Source: Nonomuraea montanisoli | Lineage (GTDB): Bacteria > Actinomycetota > Actinomycetes > Streptosporangiales > Streptosporangiaceae | Reading direction: 5' to 3' | DNA: 64,000 bases | Assembly (NCBI RefSeq): GCF_013363975.1 | Contig: NZ_JABWGN010000005.1 | Span: forward strand, 1 to 64,000 | Part shown: one piece after another, positions 42,951 to 52,181 of the stretch | Layout of the letters: each line of letters starts with the position of its first letter | Numbering within the stretch: position 1 is the first letter of the stretch | Program-made: the position numbers and the translations under genes | The notes under the pieces: generated by a model | What the model was told of the DNA's origin: nothing | What the model saw: only the letters and a program-made list of their open reading frames with translations | Database searches by the model: none

Positions 42951-44030
42951 TCAGTGGCCCAGCCAAATGGCCCGAATCCGCCCGACTTCCGACATTCTGC
43001 GCTCCGCTAGCCTATCGGCTGCGACGGCCGGCGGAACGCCCTCGTCGCTCGCGATCGCGAAAATCTTGAGCGTGGTGTCGTAGATCTTGGCGGCCTTGGC
43101 CCTGGCCCGTTCCATGTCGAAACCGCCGATCTCGTCGGCCACCTGGATCACCCCGCCGGAGTTGACCACATAGTCGGGGGCGTACAGGATGCCACGCTCG
43201 GCCAGTTGCTTCTCGACGCCGGCGTGCGCGAGCTGGTTGTTGGCCGCCCCGCAGACGATCTTCGCGCGCAGCCGCGCCACGGTGGCGTCGTCGAGGGCGC
43301 CGCCCAGCGCGCACGGGGCGAAGACGTCGAGGTCCGCGCCGGTCAGCGCGTCGGCGTCGGCCACGACGTCCACCTCGGGGTGCCGCAGGCGCACGCGCTC
43401 CACGGCGCGCTCGTCCACGTCACAGATCACGACGTCGGCGCCGTCCTCGCGCAGCAGCTCGACCAGGCGGTGGCCGACCTTGCCGACACCCTCGACGCCG
43501 ACCCGCCGGCCGTGCAACGAGGGCGTGCCGTACACCCGCTCGGCCGAGGCGCGCATGCCCTGGAAGACGCCGAAGGCGGTGAGGATGGAGGAGTCGCCGG
43601 CGCCGCCCTGGGCGAGCGTGCGGCCGGTCACGAAGCGCGACTCCCGCGAGGCGATGTCCATGTCCTCGCTGTAGGTGCCGACGTCGCAGGCGGTGATGTA
43701 GCGCCCGCCGAGCGACTCGACGAAGCGGCCGTAGGCGCGCAGCAGCGCCTCGCTCTTGTCGCGCGAGGGGTCGCCGATGATGACGGCCTTGCCGCCGCCG
43801 TGGTCGAGCCCGGCCAGCGCGTTCTTGTAGGACATGCCGCGGGAGAGATTGAGCACGTCGGCGAGCGCGGCCTGCTCGCTCTCGTACGGGTAGAACCTCG
43901 TGCCGCCGAGGGCGGGGCCGAGGGCCGTGCTGTGGATGGCGATGATGGCGCGCAGGCCGCTGCGCGGGTCGGCGCAGAAGACGACCTGTTCGTGCGCGTC
44001 CTTGTGAGACGGGTCGAAGACGTCGGTCAC
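42951..44030 (-). CDS. vdh: valine/leucine dehydrogenase (Glu/Leu/Phe/Val dehydrogenase family)
   Basis: A 359-residue NAD-dependent amino-acid dehydrogenase that deaminates valine, and probably leucine and isoleucine, to 2-oxoacids. Lys69 (substrate) and Lys81 (catalytic) lie in [19 protein letters not shown]; the NAD-binding turn is [12 protein letters not shown]. Neighbours match the Streptomyces vdh locus (SCO4089, from memory). It can feed the branched-chain E1/E2 complex encoded 22 kb away. GTG start with GGAG eight bases upstream; a hairpin precedes it in the leader. Confidence 0.9.
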   Translation of the reverse strand: MTDVFDPSHKDAHEQVVFCADPRSGLRAIIAIHSTALGPALGGTRFYPYESEQAALADVLNLSRGMSYKNALAGLDHGGGKAVIIGDPSRDKSEALLRAYGRFVESLGGRYITACDVGTYSEDMDIASRESRFVTGRTLAQGGAGDSSILTAFGVFQGMRASAERVYGTPSLHGRRVGVEGVGKVGHRLVELLREDGADVVICDVDERAVERVRLRHPEVDVVADADALTGADLDVFAPCALGGALDDATVARLRAKIVCGAANNQLAHAGVEKQLAERGILYAPDYVVNSGGVIQVADEIGGFDMERARAKAAKIYDTTLKIFAIASDEGVPPAVAADRLAERRMSEVGRIRAIWLGH

Positions 44031-44053
44031 GGTAGTGACTCCCTGTCCGGTCC

Positions 44054-44073
44054 GCCGCTCCTTCGCGGCGGGA
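44054..44073 (-). other. hairpin in the 5' leader of vdh
   Basis: CCGCCGC (44054-44060) and GCGGCGG (44067-44073) pair perfectly around a six-base loop, 24 bases upstream of the vdh start. It may stabilise or attenuate the mRNA. No regulator motif is recognised. Confidence 0.4.
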
Positions 44074-44137
44074 GATCACCTCTCAGGGTAATGGCCGCAA
44101 CGGTGCAAGCAGGTTGTCTTCATGACACGATGCCTCC

Positions 44138-45001
44138 GTGCTGCCCTATGCCGCGTATCTCCGTGTCTACGAGCCGTTGACCGCCTTCCCCGAGAACGAG
44201 CGGAAGGCATGGGCCGAGTACGCCGAATCACGTGACCGTCCGCGCCGCGCGAACGCCCTGAACGCCGAGCACGGCGAGTCGATCAGGCGCCTGCTCGGCA
44301 GGCCCCCTCACCCGGTTCCCGCCCAGGAGAGCCCCAACGCCTATCTACGGCGCGTGGAGGACCGTCTCTATGTCTGCCCCTGGCAGACGCGGCTGCGCTC
44401 GTGGCTCGCGTTCTCACGGCTGCGCGGCGCCACCCCCGCCAAGCTGATGGACCGGCTGGTCCCCAAGGCGATCTCCGACCAGACGGCCGACGACTTCGAC
44501 AGGTACAAGCGCGCGGCCGGCTCCTCCGCCCTGCGCACCCACATCCGCACCACGGCGTGGCACGTGCCGTCGTCGTGGTTCGTGCCGTTCGACGGCAACG
44601 AGCGCTGGCTGGTGCTCGGCGGCGCGGGCCCGGGACAGGACGTGACGACCGCCACGGGGCGCAACCTCATCTACGTCACCTCGATGGCGCAGGCCCGCCG
44701 GCGCGCGGCCCGGGCCCTGCAGGTCCTGCGGCGGCACCTGGGCGAGGTGGCGGCGCACATCGACGTGGAGGACGTGGCGCGCTGGCTGGAGGAGTTCCAC
44801 CCGCATTCGCTGGTGGAACTCGACTACGGCGGGCTGGTGCACCTCATGGACGACGACGCGCTGCAGGCCGACCAGTCGGTGGCGGAGCTGTCGGCCGCCC
44901 TCACCGGCCTGGACACGGGTCAAGAAGAGCTTGCCTACGCCATGTATCAGAGGGTCATCCTGCGCTGGAAGTCAATGCAACTTCTGGAATCTGCCAACTG
45001 A
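44138..45001 (+). CDS. conserved hypothetical protein between vdh and bldC
   Basis: A 287-residue soluble protein beginning LPYAAYLRVYEPLTAFPENERKAWAEYAESRDRPRR. It has WHVPSSWFVPFDGNERWLVLGG and TGRNLIYVTSMAQARRRAARALQVLRRHLGEV in the middle, and an acidic C-terminal part with ELDYGGLVHLMDDDALQADQSVAELSAAL. I recognise only that homologues occupy the same place in other actinomycetes (SCO4090-like, from memory). No catalytic motif stands out. GTG start; CACGAT six bases upstream may be a leaderless -10. Confidence 0.72.
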   Translation: MLPYAAYLRVYEPLTAFPENERKAWAEYAESRDRPRRANALNAEHGESIRRLLGRPPHPVPAQESPNAYLRRVEDRLYVCPWQTRLRSWLAFSRLRGATPAKLMDRLVPKAISDQTADDFDRYKRAAGSSALRTHIRTTAWHVPSSWFVPFDGNERWLVLGGAGPGQDVTTATGRNLIYVTSMAQARRRAARALQVLRRHLGEVAAHIDVEDVARWLEEFHPHSLVELDYGGLVHLMDDDALQADQSVAELSAALTGLDTGQEELAYAMYQRVILRWKSMQLLESAN

Positions 45002-45323
45002 ACCCCAATACAACCGTCTGACCTGCATGAGTAGGTCATGACTAGCGGCTGCTCGCTTCTGCGAACTGAGCAGTTTGCCGTTTTCACTGCGATACCACGA
45101 AACGTGTCGCTAGAATCACCGAGCGTGACATCGCCATGGGGGCGGGCAGTTGGGTCAAAGAAGGGCTCGCCAATCGCTCTGCGTGGCGGTATGGTCACTT
45201 CGGGTGATGCCGCATATGGGCCAGAAAAGCCGCACGCTTTGGGCCATAGGGGGACATCCGTGACACGCGCACAGGCAGTCACAGGATCGCTGAGCCGGTC
45301 CACACGGAGGAGAGGCCGCACAA
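45002..45323 (+). promoter_or_regulatory. bldC upstream region
   Basis: No gene is seen in these 322 bases. TAGAAT at 45111-45116 is a good -10, giving a leader of about 200 bases. The direct repeat TGGGCCA occurs twice (about 45217 and 45241), and GACCT-N8-AGGTC lies near the hypothetical gene's stop. Long leaders upstream of developmental regulators can be targets of several factors; which ones bind here cannot be read from the sequence. Confidence 0.45.
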
Positions 45324-45527
45324 ATGTCAGCTCGTACACCCGAGGCCGAGCCACTGCTCACGCCCGCCGAGGTCGCGACCATGTTCAGGGTCGACCCCAA
45401 GACCGTCACGCGGTGGGCCAAGGCGGGCAAGTTGACGTCGATCCGCACCCTCGGAGGACACCGGCGTTACCGGGAGACCGAGGTTCGCGCGCTTCTGGCG
45501 GGCATTCCGCAGCAGCGCTCGGAGTAA
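45324..45527 (+). CDS. bldC: developmental regulator BldC (MerR-like DNA-binding protein)
   Basis: A 67-residue protein made almost wholly of a MerR-type winged HTH: LLTPAEVATMFRVDPKTVTRWAKAGKLTSIRTLGGHRRYRETEVRALLAGI. Size, sequence and neighbours match BldC, which in Streptomyces binds direct repeats cooperatively and delays development. A GGAGGAG lies 14 bases before the ATG. It is transcribed away from vdh. Confidence 0.94.
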   Translation: MSARTPEAEPLLTPAEVATMFRVDPKTVTRWAKAGKLTSIRTLGGHRRYRETEVRALLAGIPQQRSE

Positions 45528-45730
45528 AGCCGAGGTCGTCACGGACCTCAGGGGGGTTGAAGGGTGGGCCTGGCCGGCGGCCCGGTCCACCACTGTGACG
45601 ACGGACGTCGCTCTGGGAAGTTGGCGCCGCCCGCCCGGCGCCATTCTTCCGGCCCGCGAGCCCTCCGGGCCGTGAGTCTTCCGGCCCGCGAGCATCACGC
45701 TCCGTAAGGGGCGTCCGGCCTCGCGGAGGG

Positions 45731-46381
45731 TCACCCCGGGCGGTCTCCCGTCAGCGCGTGGAGGAGCCGGGCGGCCTCACCGTCATGGCGTGCGGCGACA
45801 CCCAGCAGGGCGGTCATGTGCTCCACGAGGAGCCGCTCCAGCTCCGCGCGTCCCATGTCGCGGTGTTCGAGCCAGTCGAGCCCCGCCGTCTCCACCGAGG
45901 CGATCCACGACCGCAGCGTCGCCCGGAGCACCGGGCTGGGCTCCGTCACCCGCATCTGCCTCTGCACCAGCAGGAACAACCGCCGGCGCACCCCGTCCAC
46001 GATCTCGCCGACCTCGTCCGCACGACCGGCCGGGCCGCCGCGCAGCAGCGCCGCGTAGCCCGCCGCGTGCTGCTCCACGAAGTCGAAGTAGCTGGCGAGC
46101 CCCGTGGCCAGGTCCTCCAGCGGCCGGCCGTCGCCCTGCGGCACCAGCCGCGACTCCAGCCGCTCCGCCGCGCTCCTCAGCGCGGCCACGTAGAGCTCCT
46201 GCTTGCCGCCGAAGTAGTGGTAGACCAGCGCCCGCGAGGCCCCCGCCCGCGCGGCGACGTCGTCGATCGAGACGTGCTCGACGTCACGCCCGCCGAACAG
46301 CTCCAGGGCGGCCGCGATCAGTTCCTCGCGGCGACGGTCGACGGTCAGCCTGCGCCGCGCCGGCCGCGTCGTCTCTGTCAC
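45731..46381 (-). CDS. TetR/AcrR family transcriptional regulator
   Basis: A 216-residue repressor. The HTH is about 12-60 (RREELIAAALELFGGRDVEHVSIDDVAARAGASRALVYHYFGGKQEL) with a helical ligand domain after it. The GTG at 46381 is chosen because TACTGT (46394-46389, minus strand) lies seven bases upstream, a leaderless start; the longer frame would include the promoter. No divergent target gene has an obvious palindrome, so its targets are unknown. Confidence 0.85.
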   Translation of the reverse strand: MTETTRPARRRLTVDRRREELIAAALELFGGRDVEHVSIDDVAARAGASRALVYHYFGGKQELYVAALRSAAERLESRLVPQGDGRPLEDLATGLASYFDFVEQHAAGYAALLRGGPAGRADEVGEIVDGVRRRLFLLVQRQMRVTEPSPVLRATLRSWIASVETAGLDWLEHRDMGRAELERLLVEHMTALLGVAARHDGEAARLLHALTGDRPG

Positions 46382-46542
46382 AGGCAGCACAGTACAACCA
46401 GCCTGATACCCGACCGGATGCGCCATAGCGGACAACTGTCGCCATGGTCAATATGAGGCTTCCCTAACCCCAAGCCGTACCCTGCGGGGAACTCGATCGT
46501 TTGGTGAGACAGGTGCCCATCTTCGCATCGCGGGGGAGACAC

Positions 46543-47583
46543 ATGTCAGGACCACCCGTCAAGGCTTCCACCATCAACGACCTCCGGGACATACCTCGAC
46601 CAAGACCCACCATCCGCAACGTCGCCGAACGTGCCGGCGTCTCGAAATCGCTGGTCTCGCTCGTGCTGCGGGGCTCACCGCACGTCAGCGAACACCGGCG
46701 GCAGGCCGTGCTCCAGGCCGCCCGCGAGCTCGGCTACCGGCCGAACGCGGTCGCGCGCAGCCTGGTCGAAGGCCGTACCCACCTGGTCGGCGCGCTCGTC
46801 GCCGACCTGCACAACCCGTTCTACGCCGAGGTCCTCGACGGCCTCCAGGAGAGCCTGCACGGCGACGGCCTGCGCATGCTCATCGGCAACAGCCAGTGGG
46901 ATCCCGCGTTCGAGGACGAGGCCGTGGAGGCCTTCCTGGAGCTGCGGGTCGACGGGCTGGTGCTGTTAGGCATCGCGCCGACCAGCGAGACGCTGATGGA
47001 GGCCACCTCCTACACCCCGACGGTCGTCGTCGGGGAACGTGACATCGAGCTCGGCGGCGTCGACATCGTGGTCGACGACGACCAGCTCGGCGCCCGCCTG
47101 GCCATCGACCACCTGGTGCAGCTCGGTCACAAGCGGATCGCGCACATCGAGGGCGCCCGGCCGACCCGCTGCGAGGGCTACCTCGTGGCGATGCGCCGGC
47201 ACGCGCTCGCCCCGTACATCATGGTCGAGGCCGCGGAGTCGACCGAGGAGGGCGGGCGCGAGGCCGCGCTCGCGCTGCTGACCCGCGACCCCAGGCCCAC
47301 GGCGATCTTCGCCGCCACCGACGCGGTGGCGCTCGGCGTGCTCTCCGCCGCGGCCGAGCTCGGTCTCGCCGTGCCGGGCGACCTGTCCGTCGTCGGCTAC
47401 GACAACACCCACCTGTCCGCCTCGCGCCACATCTCCCTCACCTCCGTCGACCAGCCGCGCCGCGCCATGGGGCGCTCGGCGGCGGCGCTGCTGAGCGACC
47501 GCATCGGGGACCCCGCCAAGGTCGCACGGCTGCGCCAGGTCACCCCCGAACTCGTCGTACGGCGCAGCACGGGCCCCGCCTAA
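46543..47583 (+). CDS. LacI family transcriptional regulator
   Basis: A 346-residue regulator. HTH residues are about 21-65 (PTIRNVAERAGVSKSLVSLVLRGSPHVSEHRRQAVLQAARELGYRPNAVARSL) with the hinge, then a periplasmic-binding-like domain (TTHLVGALVADLHNPFYAEVLDGL-type start, IFAATDAVALGVLSAAAELG, SVVGYDNTHLSAS). The first 20 residues before the HTH are unusual. The ATG is supported by GGGGGAG four bases upstream; a TTG at 46501 is a weaker start. No sugar transporter or catabolic gene is adjacent, so the effector is unknown. Confidence 0.87.
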   Translation: MSGPPVKASTINDLRDIPRPRPTIRNVAERAGVSKSLVSLVLRGSPHVSEHRRQAVLQAARELGYRPNAVARSLVEGRTHLVGALVADLHNPFYAEVLDGLQESLHGDGLRMLIGNSQWDPAFEDEAVEAFLELRVDGLVLLGIAPTSETLMEATSYTPTVVVGERDIELGGVDIVVDDDQLGARLAIDHLVQLGHKRIAHIEGARPTRCEGYLVAMRRHALAPYIMVEAAESTEEGGREAALALLTRDPRPTAIFAATDAVALGVLSAAAELGLAVPGDLSVVGYDNTHLSASRHISLTSVDQPRRAMGRSAAALLSDRIGDPAKVARLRQVTPELVVRRSTGPA

Positions 47584-47704
47584 GAGCGGCCAAAGCCTCG
47601 GTCAACAACACCCGGACCGCCCACCGCCTGGAGGTTTACTCGTCAGGGTCATGCGATGCGCGGCCGTGCACGGTGCGGTCGCGAATCTGATCCGGGGGAC
47701 AGTC

Positions 47705-47953
47705 ATGCGTGATCCAGAACTGGTTTCCTGCGCCCAGCGCGCCGCGTCGGAACTCGAACGCGCCTGGGCGCAGTGGCGGGCGAGCCGGGGTCGTGCCGGC
47801 GACACCGGCGCCGAGTCCGTGGCCAGCTACGTCGCCCACTCCCTCGACCACCCGTGGGGGCGTCCCCGCGTCGTCCTCGGCCTCGACGCCGAGGACGCGC
47901 GGGAGCTGGCCGCCCTCCTCCAGCGCCAGGAGGTCGGCGAGCGCGTCTGGTGA
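47705..47953 (+). CDS. small conserved hypothetical protein
   Basis: An 82-residue soluble protein: MRDPELVSCAQRAASELERAWAQWRASRG, then VASYVAHSLDHPWGRPRVVLGLDAEDARELAALLQRQEVGERVW. I do not recognise a named family. A GGGGGA five to seven bases upstream supports the ATG. Coding is favoured by codon use and strand, but the gene is short and isolated between the LacI and amidase genes. Confidence 0.6.
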   Translation: MRDPELVSCAQRAASELERAWAQWRASRGRAGDTGAESVASYVAHSLDHPWGRPRVVLGLDAEDARELAALLQRQEVGERVW

Positions 47954-48017
47954 GAGCTTCTCCCCGCCTTGGGGGAACGCGTGGGGACACGGCGCGCCGT
48001 GACGTAAGTTGGAGTTC

Positions 48018-48902
48018 ATGCGTGCTCTTCCCGTCACCCTTCTCACCGCCTGCGGCCTGCTCGCCACAGCGTGCGGCACGGCCGGCGCGAGCGGCTCCGC
48101 GAGCCCCGCCGCCGGCGGCCACGCGGCCGGCGTACCGGCCGGGCAGGTCGCCACCCAGGCCGCCCCCTCGGCGGCCCCGGGAGCCGGGCGGGGAGCCGGC
48201 GGGGCGTCGCGCGACCAGGCCACCGGCACGGCCCGGGCCGAGTCGCTGGCCGGCAAGGTCGTGGTCATCGACCCCGGCCACAACGGCGGCAACTACCGCG
48301 ACCCCAAGGCCGTCAACCGCAAGGTCAACGTGCTGACCCAGTGGAAGGCGTGCGACACCACCGGCACGTCCACCAACGACGGCTACACCGAGGCGGCCTT
48401 CTCCTGGGACGTCTCCAACCGGCTGGCCAAGATCCTCAAGAGCAGGGGCGCCACGGTCAAGCTGACCAGGTCCGACAACAACAGCGTGGGCCCGTGCATC
48501 ACCCAGCGGGCCGCGATCGGCAACCGCGCCAAGGCCGACGCCGCCATCTCCATCCACGGCGACGGCTCCGCGCCCGGCAACCACGGCTTCCACGTGATCA
48601 TGCCGAAGAAGATCAACGGGCCGGTCGACCCGGTCGTCGGCGACTCGCGCAGGCTCGGCCTCGCCGTCCGCGACGCCTACCACAAGGGCACCGGCGTGCC
48701 CTACTCCACCTACATCGGCAGCAAGGCACTCGACTTCCGCTCCGACCTCGGCGGCCTCAACCTCTCGACCGTGCCGAAGGTCTTCATCGAGTGCGGCAAC
48801 ATGCGCAACGCGGCCGAGGCGGCCAAGTTCCGCGACCCGGCGTTCCGGCAGCGGGTCGCGCTGGCGCTGGCCAACGGCATGCAGCACTATCTGCAACCAT
48901 GA
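48018..48902 (+). CDS. N-acetylmuramoyl-L-alanine amidase, lipoprotein
   Basis: A 294-residue exported enzyme cutting the bond between MurNAc and L-Ala in peptidoglycan. The signal peptide likely ends at a lipobox with Cys19 (LLATAC), followed by an Ala/Gly/Ser-rich linker to about residue 76. The Amidase_3 domain has zinc ligands in VIDPGHNGG, the Glu in GYTEAAFSWD and the His in AISIHGDGS, and a catalytic Glu in VFIECGNMRN. TAAGTT (48005-48010) is seven bases before the ATG, a leaderless start. It overlaps the hexosaminidase by ATGA, linking two cell-wall sugar enzymes. Confidence 0.87.
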   Translation: MRALPVTLLTACGLLATACGTAGASGSASPAAGGHAAGVPAGQVATQAAPSAAPGAGRGAGGASRDQATGTARAESLAGKVVVIDPGHNGGNYRDPKAVNRKVNVLTQWKACDTTGTSTNDGYTEAAFSWDVSNRLAKILKSRGATVKLTRSDNNSVGPCITQRAAIGNRAKADAAISIHGDGSAPGNHGFHVIMPKKINGPVDPVVGDSRRLGLAVRDAYHKGTGVPYSTYIGSKALDFRSDLGGLNLSTVPKVFIECGNMRNAAEAAKFRDPAFRQRVALALANGMQHYLQP

Positions 48903-50509
48903 TTCCTCGCCCCCGCCTGGTCCGTCACCTGTCCGGCTCCTGCGAGCTGACCCCCGGGTCCGTCGTCTCCGGCCCCACCGAGGCGGCCGACGCCGTCCGC
49001 GTGGCGCTGCCGGGGCTCGACCTGCGGCCCGGCGACTCCGGTGACATCGACGTACGGCTCGACCCGGACCTCGGGCCGGAGGCGTACCGGCTGGTCACCG
49101 GGTCGCGTGGGGTGGAGATCACGGCGGGCGGCCGGGCCGGGGCCTTCCACGCGGCGCAGACGCTCCACCAGCTCCTGCCCGACGCCTCCTTCCGCGCTCC
49201 CGCGGGTCCCGGTCACGGCCGCGGGTGGAGCGTGCCGGGCGTGCGGGTCGAGGACGAGCCGGTGTTCGGCTGGCGCGGGCTGCACCTCGACGTGGCCCGG
49301 CACTTCTTCCCCAAGCGCGAGCTGCTGCGCCTGGTCGACCTCATGGCGGCGCACAAGCTGAACCGGCTGCACCTGCACCTCGTCGACGACCAGGGCTGGC
49401 GGGTGGAGAGCAGGGCGTACCCGCTGCTGCACGAGGTGGCCTCGCACCGGCCGCGCACGGCGGTCCACCAGCGGGGCGAGCCGGAGCTCTACGACGAGGT
49501 CCCGCACGGCGGCCACTACACGCTGGACGACCTGGCCGAGATCGCCGCCTACGCGCGGGCCCGTGAGGTCGTGGTCGTGCCGGAGATCGACGTGCCCGGC
49601 CATGCCTCGGCCGTCCTGGCCGCCTACCCGGAGCTGGGCGCCACCGGCGAGCGGTACGACGTGCTCGACCGCTGGGGCATCTCCCCCGCGATCCTGTCGC
49701 CCCTGCCGCCCACGGTCGAGTTCCTGACCACGATCTTCGACGAGCTGATCGGCGCCCTCGGCCCGACCCCGTTCGTCCACATCGGCGGCGACGAGGTGGT
49801 GCTCGACCACTGGACGGCCTCGGCCGAGATCGACGCCTACCGCGCGTCGCTGGGACTGGAGTCGATGCCCGCGCTCCAGGCGTGGTTCCTGCGACGGCTG
49901 GCCGACGCGCTGGCCGAGCGGGGCGCGCGAGCCGTGGTGTGGGACGAGGCGTTCGTCAGCGGCGAGCTGCGGCCCGACACGGTGGTCATGCCGTGGCGCG
50001 GCATGGGCGTCGGCCGCCGGGCCGCCGCGGCCGGTCACGACGTGGTGGCCACGCCGGTGTTCCCGCTCTACTTCGACTACGCGGAGTCGACGTCGCCGGA
50101 GGAGCCGGCGGCGATCGGCGACACGATCACGGTGGCGGACGTGGCGGCGTTCGTCCCCGCCCCGGCGGAGTGGACGGACGAGGAGCGCTCGCGGGTGCTC
50201 GGCGCGCAGGCCCAGCTCTGGACCGAGCGGATCGCCGACGCCCGCACGCTGGACTACCGGATCTGGCCGCGGGCGTGCGCCCTGGCCGAGGTCACGTGGG
50301 GCGGCCGGGCCGGGCCGGACTTCGCCGACCGGCTCCAGGCCCACCTCGGGCGGCTGGACGCGCTCGGCGTGGAGTACCGGCCGCCGGCCGGGCCGCGGCC
50401 GTGGCAGCGGCGCCGGCCGTACCGGGCGGGCGCCGTGCGGGTCGCCGACGTCATGGACCGGCTGGAGAGCATGACCCACGACGCGGAGTCCACCCGGCCC
50501 AGCGTCTAG
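48899..50509 (+). CDS. GH20 beta-N-acetylhexosaminidase
   Basis: A 536-residue family 20 glycosidase removing terminal GlcNAc by substrate-assisted catalysis. An N-terminal GH20b domain (about 1-115) precedes the barrel. FGWRGLHLDVARHFFPK and LHLHLVDDQGWRVES line the site, and the catalytic pair is Asp298-Glu299 in HIGGDEVVLDHW. No signal peptide is seen, so it should act in the cytoplasm or leave by another route, while the coupled amidase is exported. Possible role: recycling of wall or chitin fragments. Overlaps the amidase stop. Confidence 0.88.
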   Translation: MIPRPRLVRHLSGSCELTPGSVVSGPTEAADAVRVALPGLDLRPGDSGDIDVRLDPDLGPEAYRLVTGSRGVEITAGGRAGAFHAAQTLHQLLPDASFRAPAGPGHGRGWSVPGVRVEDEPVFGWRGLHLDVARHFFPKRELLRLVDLMAAHKLNRLHLHLVDDQGWRVESRAYPLLHEVASHRPRTAVHQRGEPELYDEVPHGGHYTLDDLAEIAAYARAREVVVVPEIDVPGHASAVLAAYPELGATGERYDVLDRWGISPAILSPLPPTVEFLTTIFDELIGALGPTPFVHIGGDEVVLDHWTASAEIDAYRASLGLESMPALQAWFLRRLADALAERGARAVVWDEAFVSGELRPDTVVMPWRGMGVGRRAAAAGHDVVATPVFPLYFDYAESTSPEEPAAIGDTITVADVAAFVPAPAEWTDEERSRVLGAQAQLWTERIADARTLDYRIWPRACALAEVTWGGRAGPDFADRLQAHLGRLDALGVEYRPPAGPRPWQRRRPYRAGAVRVADVMDRLESMTHDAESTRPSV

Positions 50510-50544
50510 GCCCGCCTCCGGGCCCGCTCAGCCTGCGGGCCGGC

Positions 50545-51096
50545 TCAGAGCTTGGGCGGGCGGTCGTTGAGGACGCGCTGGAAGAGGCGGTGGTCGCGCC
50601 ACTCGCCGTCGATGTGGATGTAGCGCGGCGCGACGCCGTACACCTCGAAGCCCGCCTTCTCCAGCACCCGCTGGGAGGCCACGTTGTGCAGCAGCGTGGC
50701 CGCCTCGACCCGGTGCAGGCCCAGCCGCTCGCCGGCGTCGCGGCAGACCTCCATGACGGCGCCGGTGGCCAGGCCGCGGCCGGTGTACTCGGCGTCGAGC
50801 CAGTAACCGAGCGCGCCACTGGCGAAGGCGCCGTACACGATGTTGTTGAGGTTGACGCAGCCGACGATCCGGTCGCCGTCGGCCAGCACCCACGGCATGG
50901 TCCGGCCGGCGCGGCACTGCTGGAGCTGCGCCTCCAGCCGCTCCGTCTGGCCGGTCAGGGTGAAGAACGTCTCGGGCCGGCGAGGGTCCCAGGGGCGCAG
51001 GTGCTCGCGGTTGCGCACGAAGGCGTCGGTGAGCGCCTGGGCGTCGCCCTCGGCGACGGGACGCAGGACGACGCCGCCGCCCAGGAGGGTCGTCAT
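50545..51096 (-). CDS. GNAT acetyltransferase, RimJ/RimL type
   Basis: A 183-residue acetyltransferase: [72 protein letters not shown] and [28 protein letters not shown]. The RimJ/RimL group acetylates protein N-termini or small amines; the target is unknown. The ATG overlaps the pyrD stop by ATGA, so it is in the pyrD transcription unit. The open frame beyond it is a shadow of pyrD. Confidence 0.85.
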   Translation of the reverse strand: MTTLLGGGVVLRPVAEGDAQALTDAFVRNREHLRPWDPRRPETFFTLTGQTERLEAQLQQCRAGRTMPWVLADGDRIVGCVNLNNIVYGAFASGALGYWLDAEYTGRGLATGAVMEVCRDAGERLGLHRVEAATLLHNVASQRVLEKAGFEVYGVAPRYIHIDGEWRDHRLFQRVLNDRPPKL

Positions 51097-52175
51097 CGTG
51101 CGGCCTCCGAGGTGCCGGTGGCCGGCGCGGTGCGGCCGATGACGTCGGCGATCGAGGTGAAGCCGTGGCGGCGGACCCGGCGCGAGAGCTGCCGGTGGAT
51201 GGTGGAGGCCCACAGCGGCCCGCCGTACACCCAGCCGGTGTAGCCCTGCACCAGCGTGGCCCCGGCGAGCAGCCGCTCCCACACGTCGTCCACGTCCTCG
51301 ACGCCGCCGACCGAGACGAGCGTGAGGCGGTCGCCCACGCGGGCCCGCAGCCGCCGCAGCACCTCCAGCGAGCGCGCCTTGAGCGGACGGCCCGACAGCC
51401 CGCCGGTCTCGCCGCCGTGCCTGATCGTGGTGTTGGTCGCGATGATGCCGTCGAGGCCGAGCTCCAGGGCCAGATCGGCGACCGCGTCCACGTCCTCGTC
51501 GGCGAGGTCGGGGGCGATCTTCACCAGCAGCGGGGTGCGGCGCGGGGTGCCGTCGGCGACCTCCTTGACCGCGGTGAGCAGCGGGCGCAGCAGCGAGACG
51601 GCCTGCAGGTCGCGCAGGCCCGGCGTGTTGGGCGAGCTGACGTTGACGACGAGGTAGTCGGCCAGCGGCGCGAGCTGCCTCGCGCCGGCGACGTAGTCGG
51701 CCGCCGCCCCGGACTCCGGCACCACCTTGGTCTTGCCGATGTTGACGCCGACCACCACCGGCACCCCGCGTACGCGGCGCAGGCGGCGCGCGGCGGCGGC
51801 GGCCCCGGCGTTGTTGAAGCCCATGCGGTTGATGACCGCCCGCTCGCGCACCAGCCGGAACAGGCGGGGCCGTGGGTTGCCGGGCTGGCCGTGGGCGGTG
51901 ATCGTGCCGACCTCCACGTGGCCGAAGCCGAGCGCGGCGGCTCCCTCGGCGCACGCGGCGTCCTTGTCGAAGCCGGCCGCGAGCCCGAGCGGGCCTGGGA
52001 AGTGGACGCCGAACGCGCTGACGCGCAGTGCGGGGTCGTGGGGCGCCAACGCCTTGTGGAGCAGCCGCTTGACCAGCGGCAGCGCCGACAGCAGCGCGAG
52101 CGCGCGAACAGTGAGGTGGTGCACGGCCTCGGCGTCGAAGCGACGCAAGACCTGCGAGAACACGAGGCGATACAT
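51093..52175 (-). CDS. pyrD: dihydroorotate dehydrogenase (quinone), class 2
   Basis: A 360-residue FMN enzyme oxidising dihydroorotate to orotate in pyrimidine synthesis with quinone as acceptor. The N-terminal helical extension (about 1-50) that docks on the membrane marks class 2. Key parts are [37 protein letters not shown] with the catalytic Ser, VKIAPDL and the FMN-phosphate segment [27 protein letters not shown] lies eight bases before the ATG, a likely leaderless start within seven bases of the upstream gene's stop. The other pyr genes are not here. Confidence 0.92.
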   Translation of the reverse strand: MYRLVFSQVLRRFDAEAVHHLTVRALALLSALPLVKRLLHKALAPHDPALRVSAFGVHFPGPLGLAAGFDKDAACAEGAAALGFGHVEVGTITAHGQPGNPRPRLFRLVRERAVINRMGFNNAGAAAAARRLRRVRGVPVVVGVNIGKTKVVPESGAAADYVAGARQLAPLADYLVVNVSSPNTPGLRDLQAVSLLRPLLTAVKEVADGTPRRTPLLVKIAPDLADEDVDAVADLALELGLDGIIATNTTIRHGGETGGLSGRPLKARSLEVLRRLRARVGDRLTLVSVGGVEDVDDVWERLLAGATLVQGYTGWVYGGPLWASTIHRQLSRRVRRHGFTSIADVIGRTAPATGTSEAAR

Positions 52176-52181
52176 CAGGGC

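Noticed and set aside
51097-51954. Fusion of the acetyltransferase with an upstream frame
   Set aside because: The upstream part is a shadow of pyrD; the acetyltransferase starts at 51096 in an ATGA overlap.
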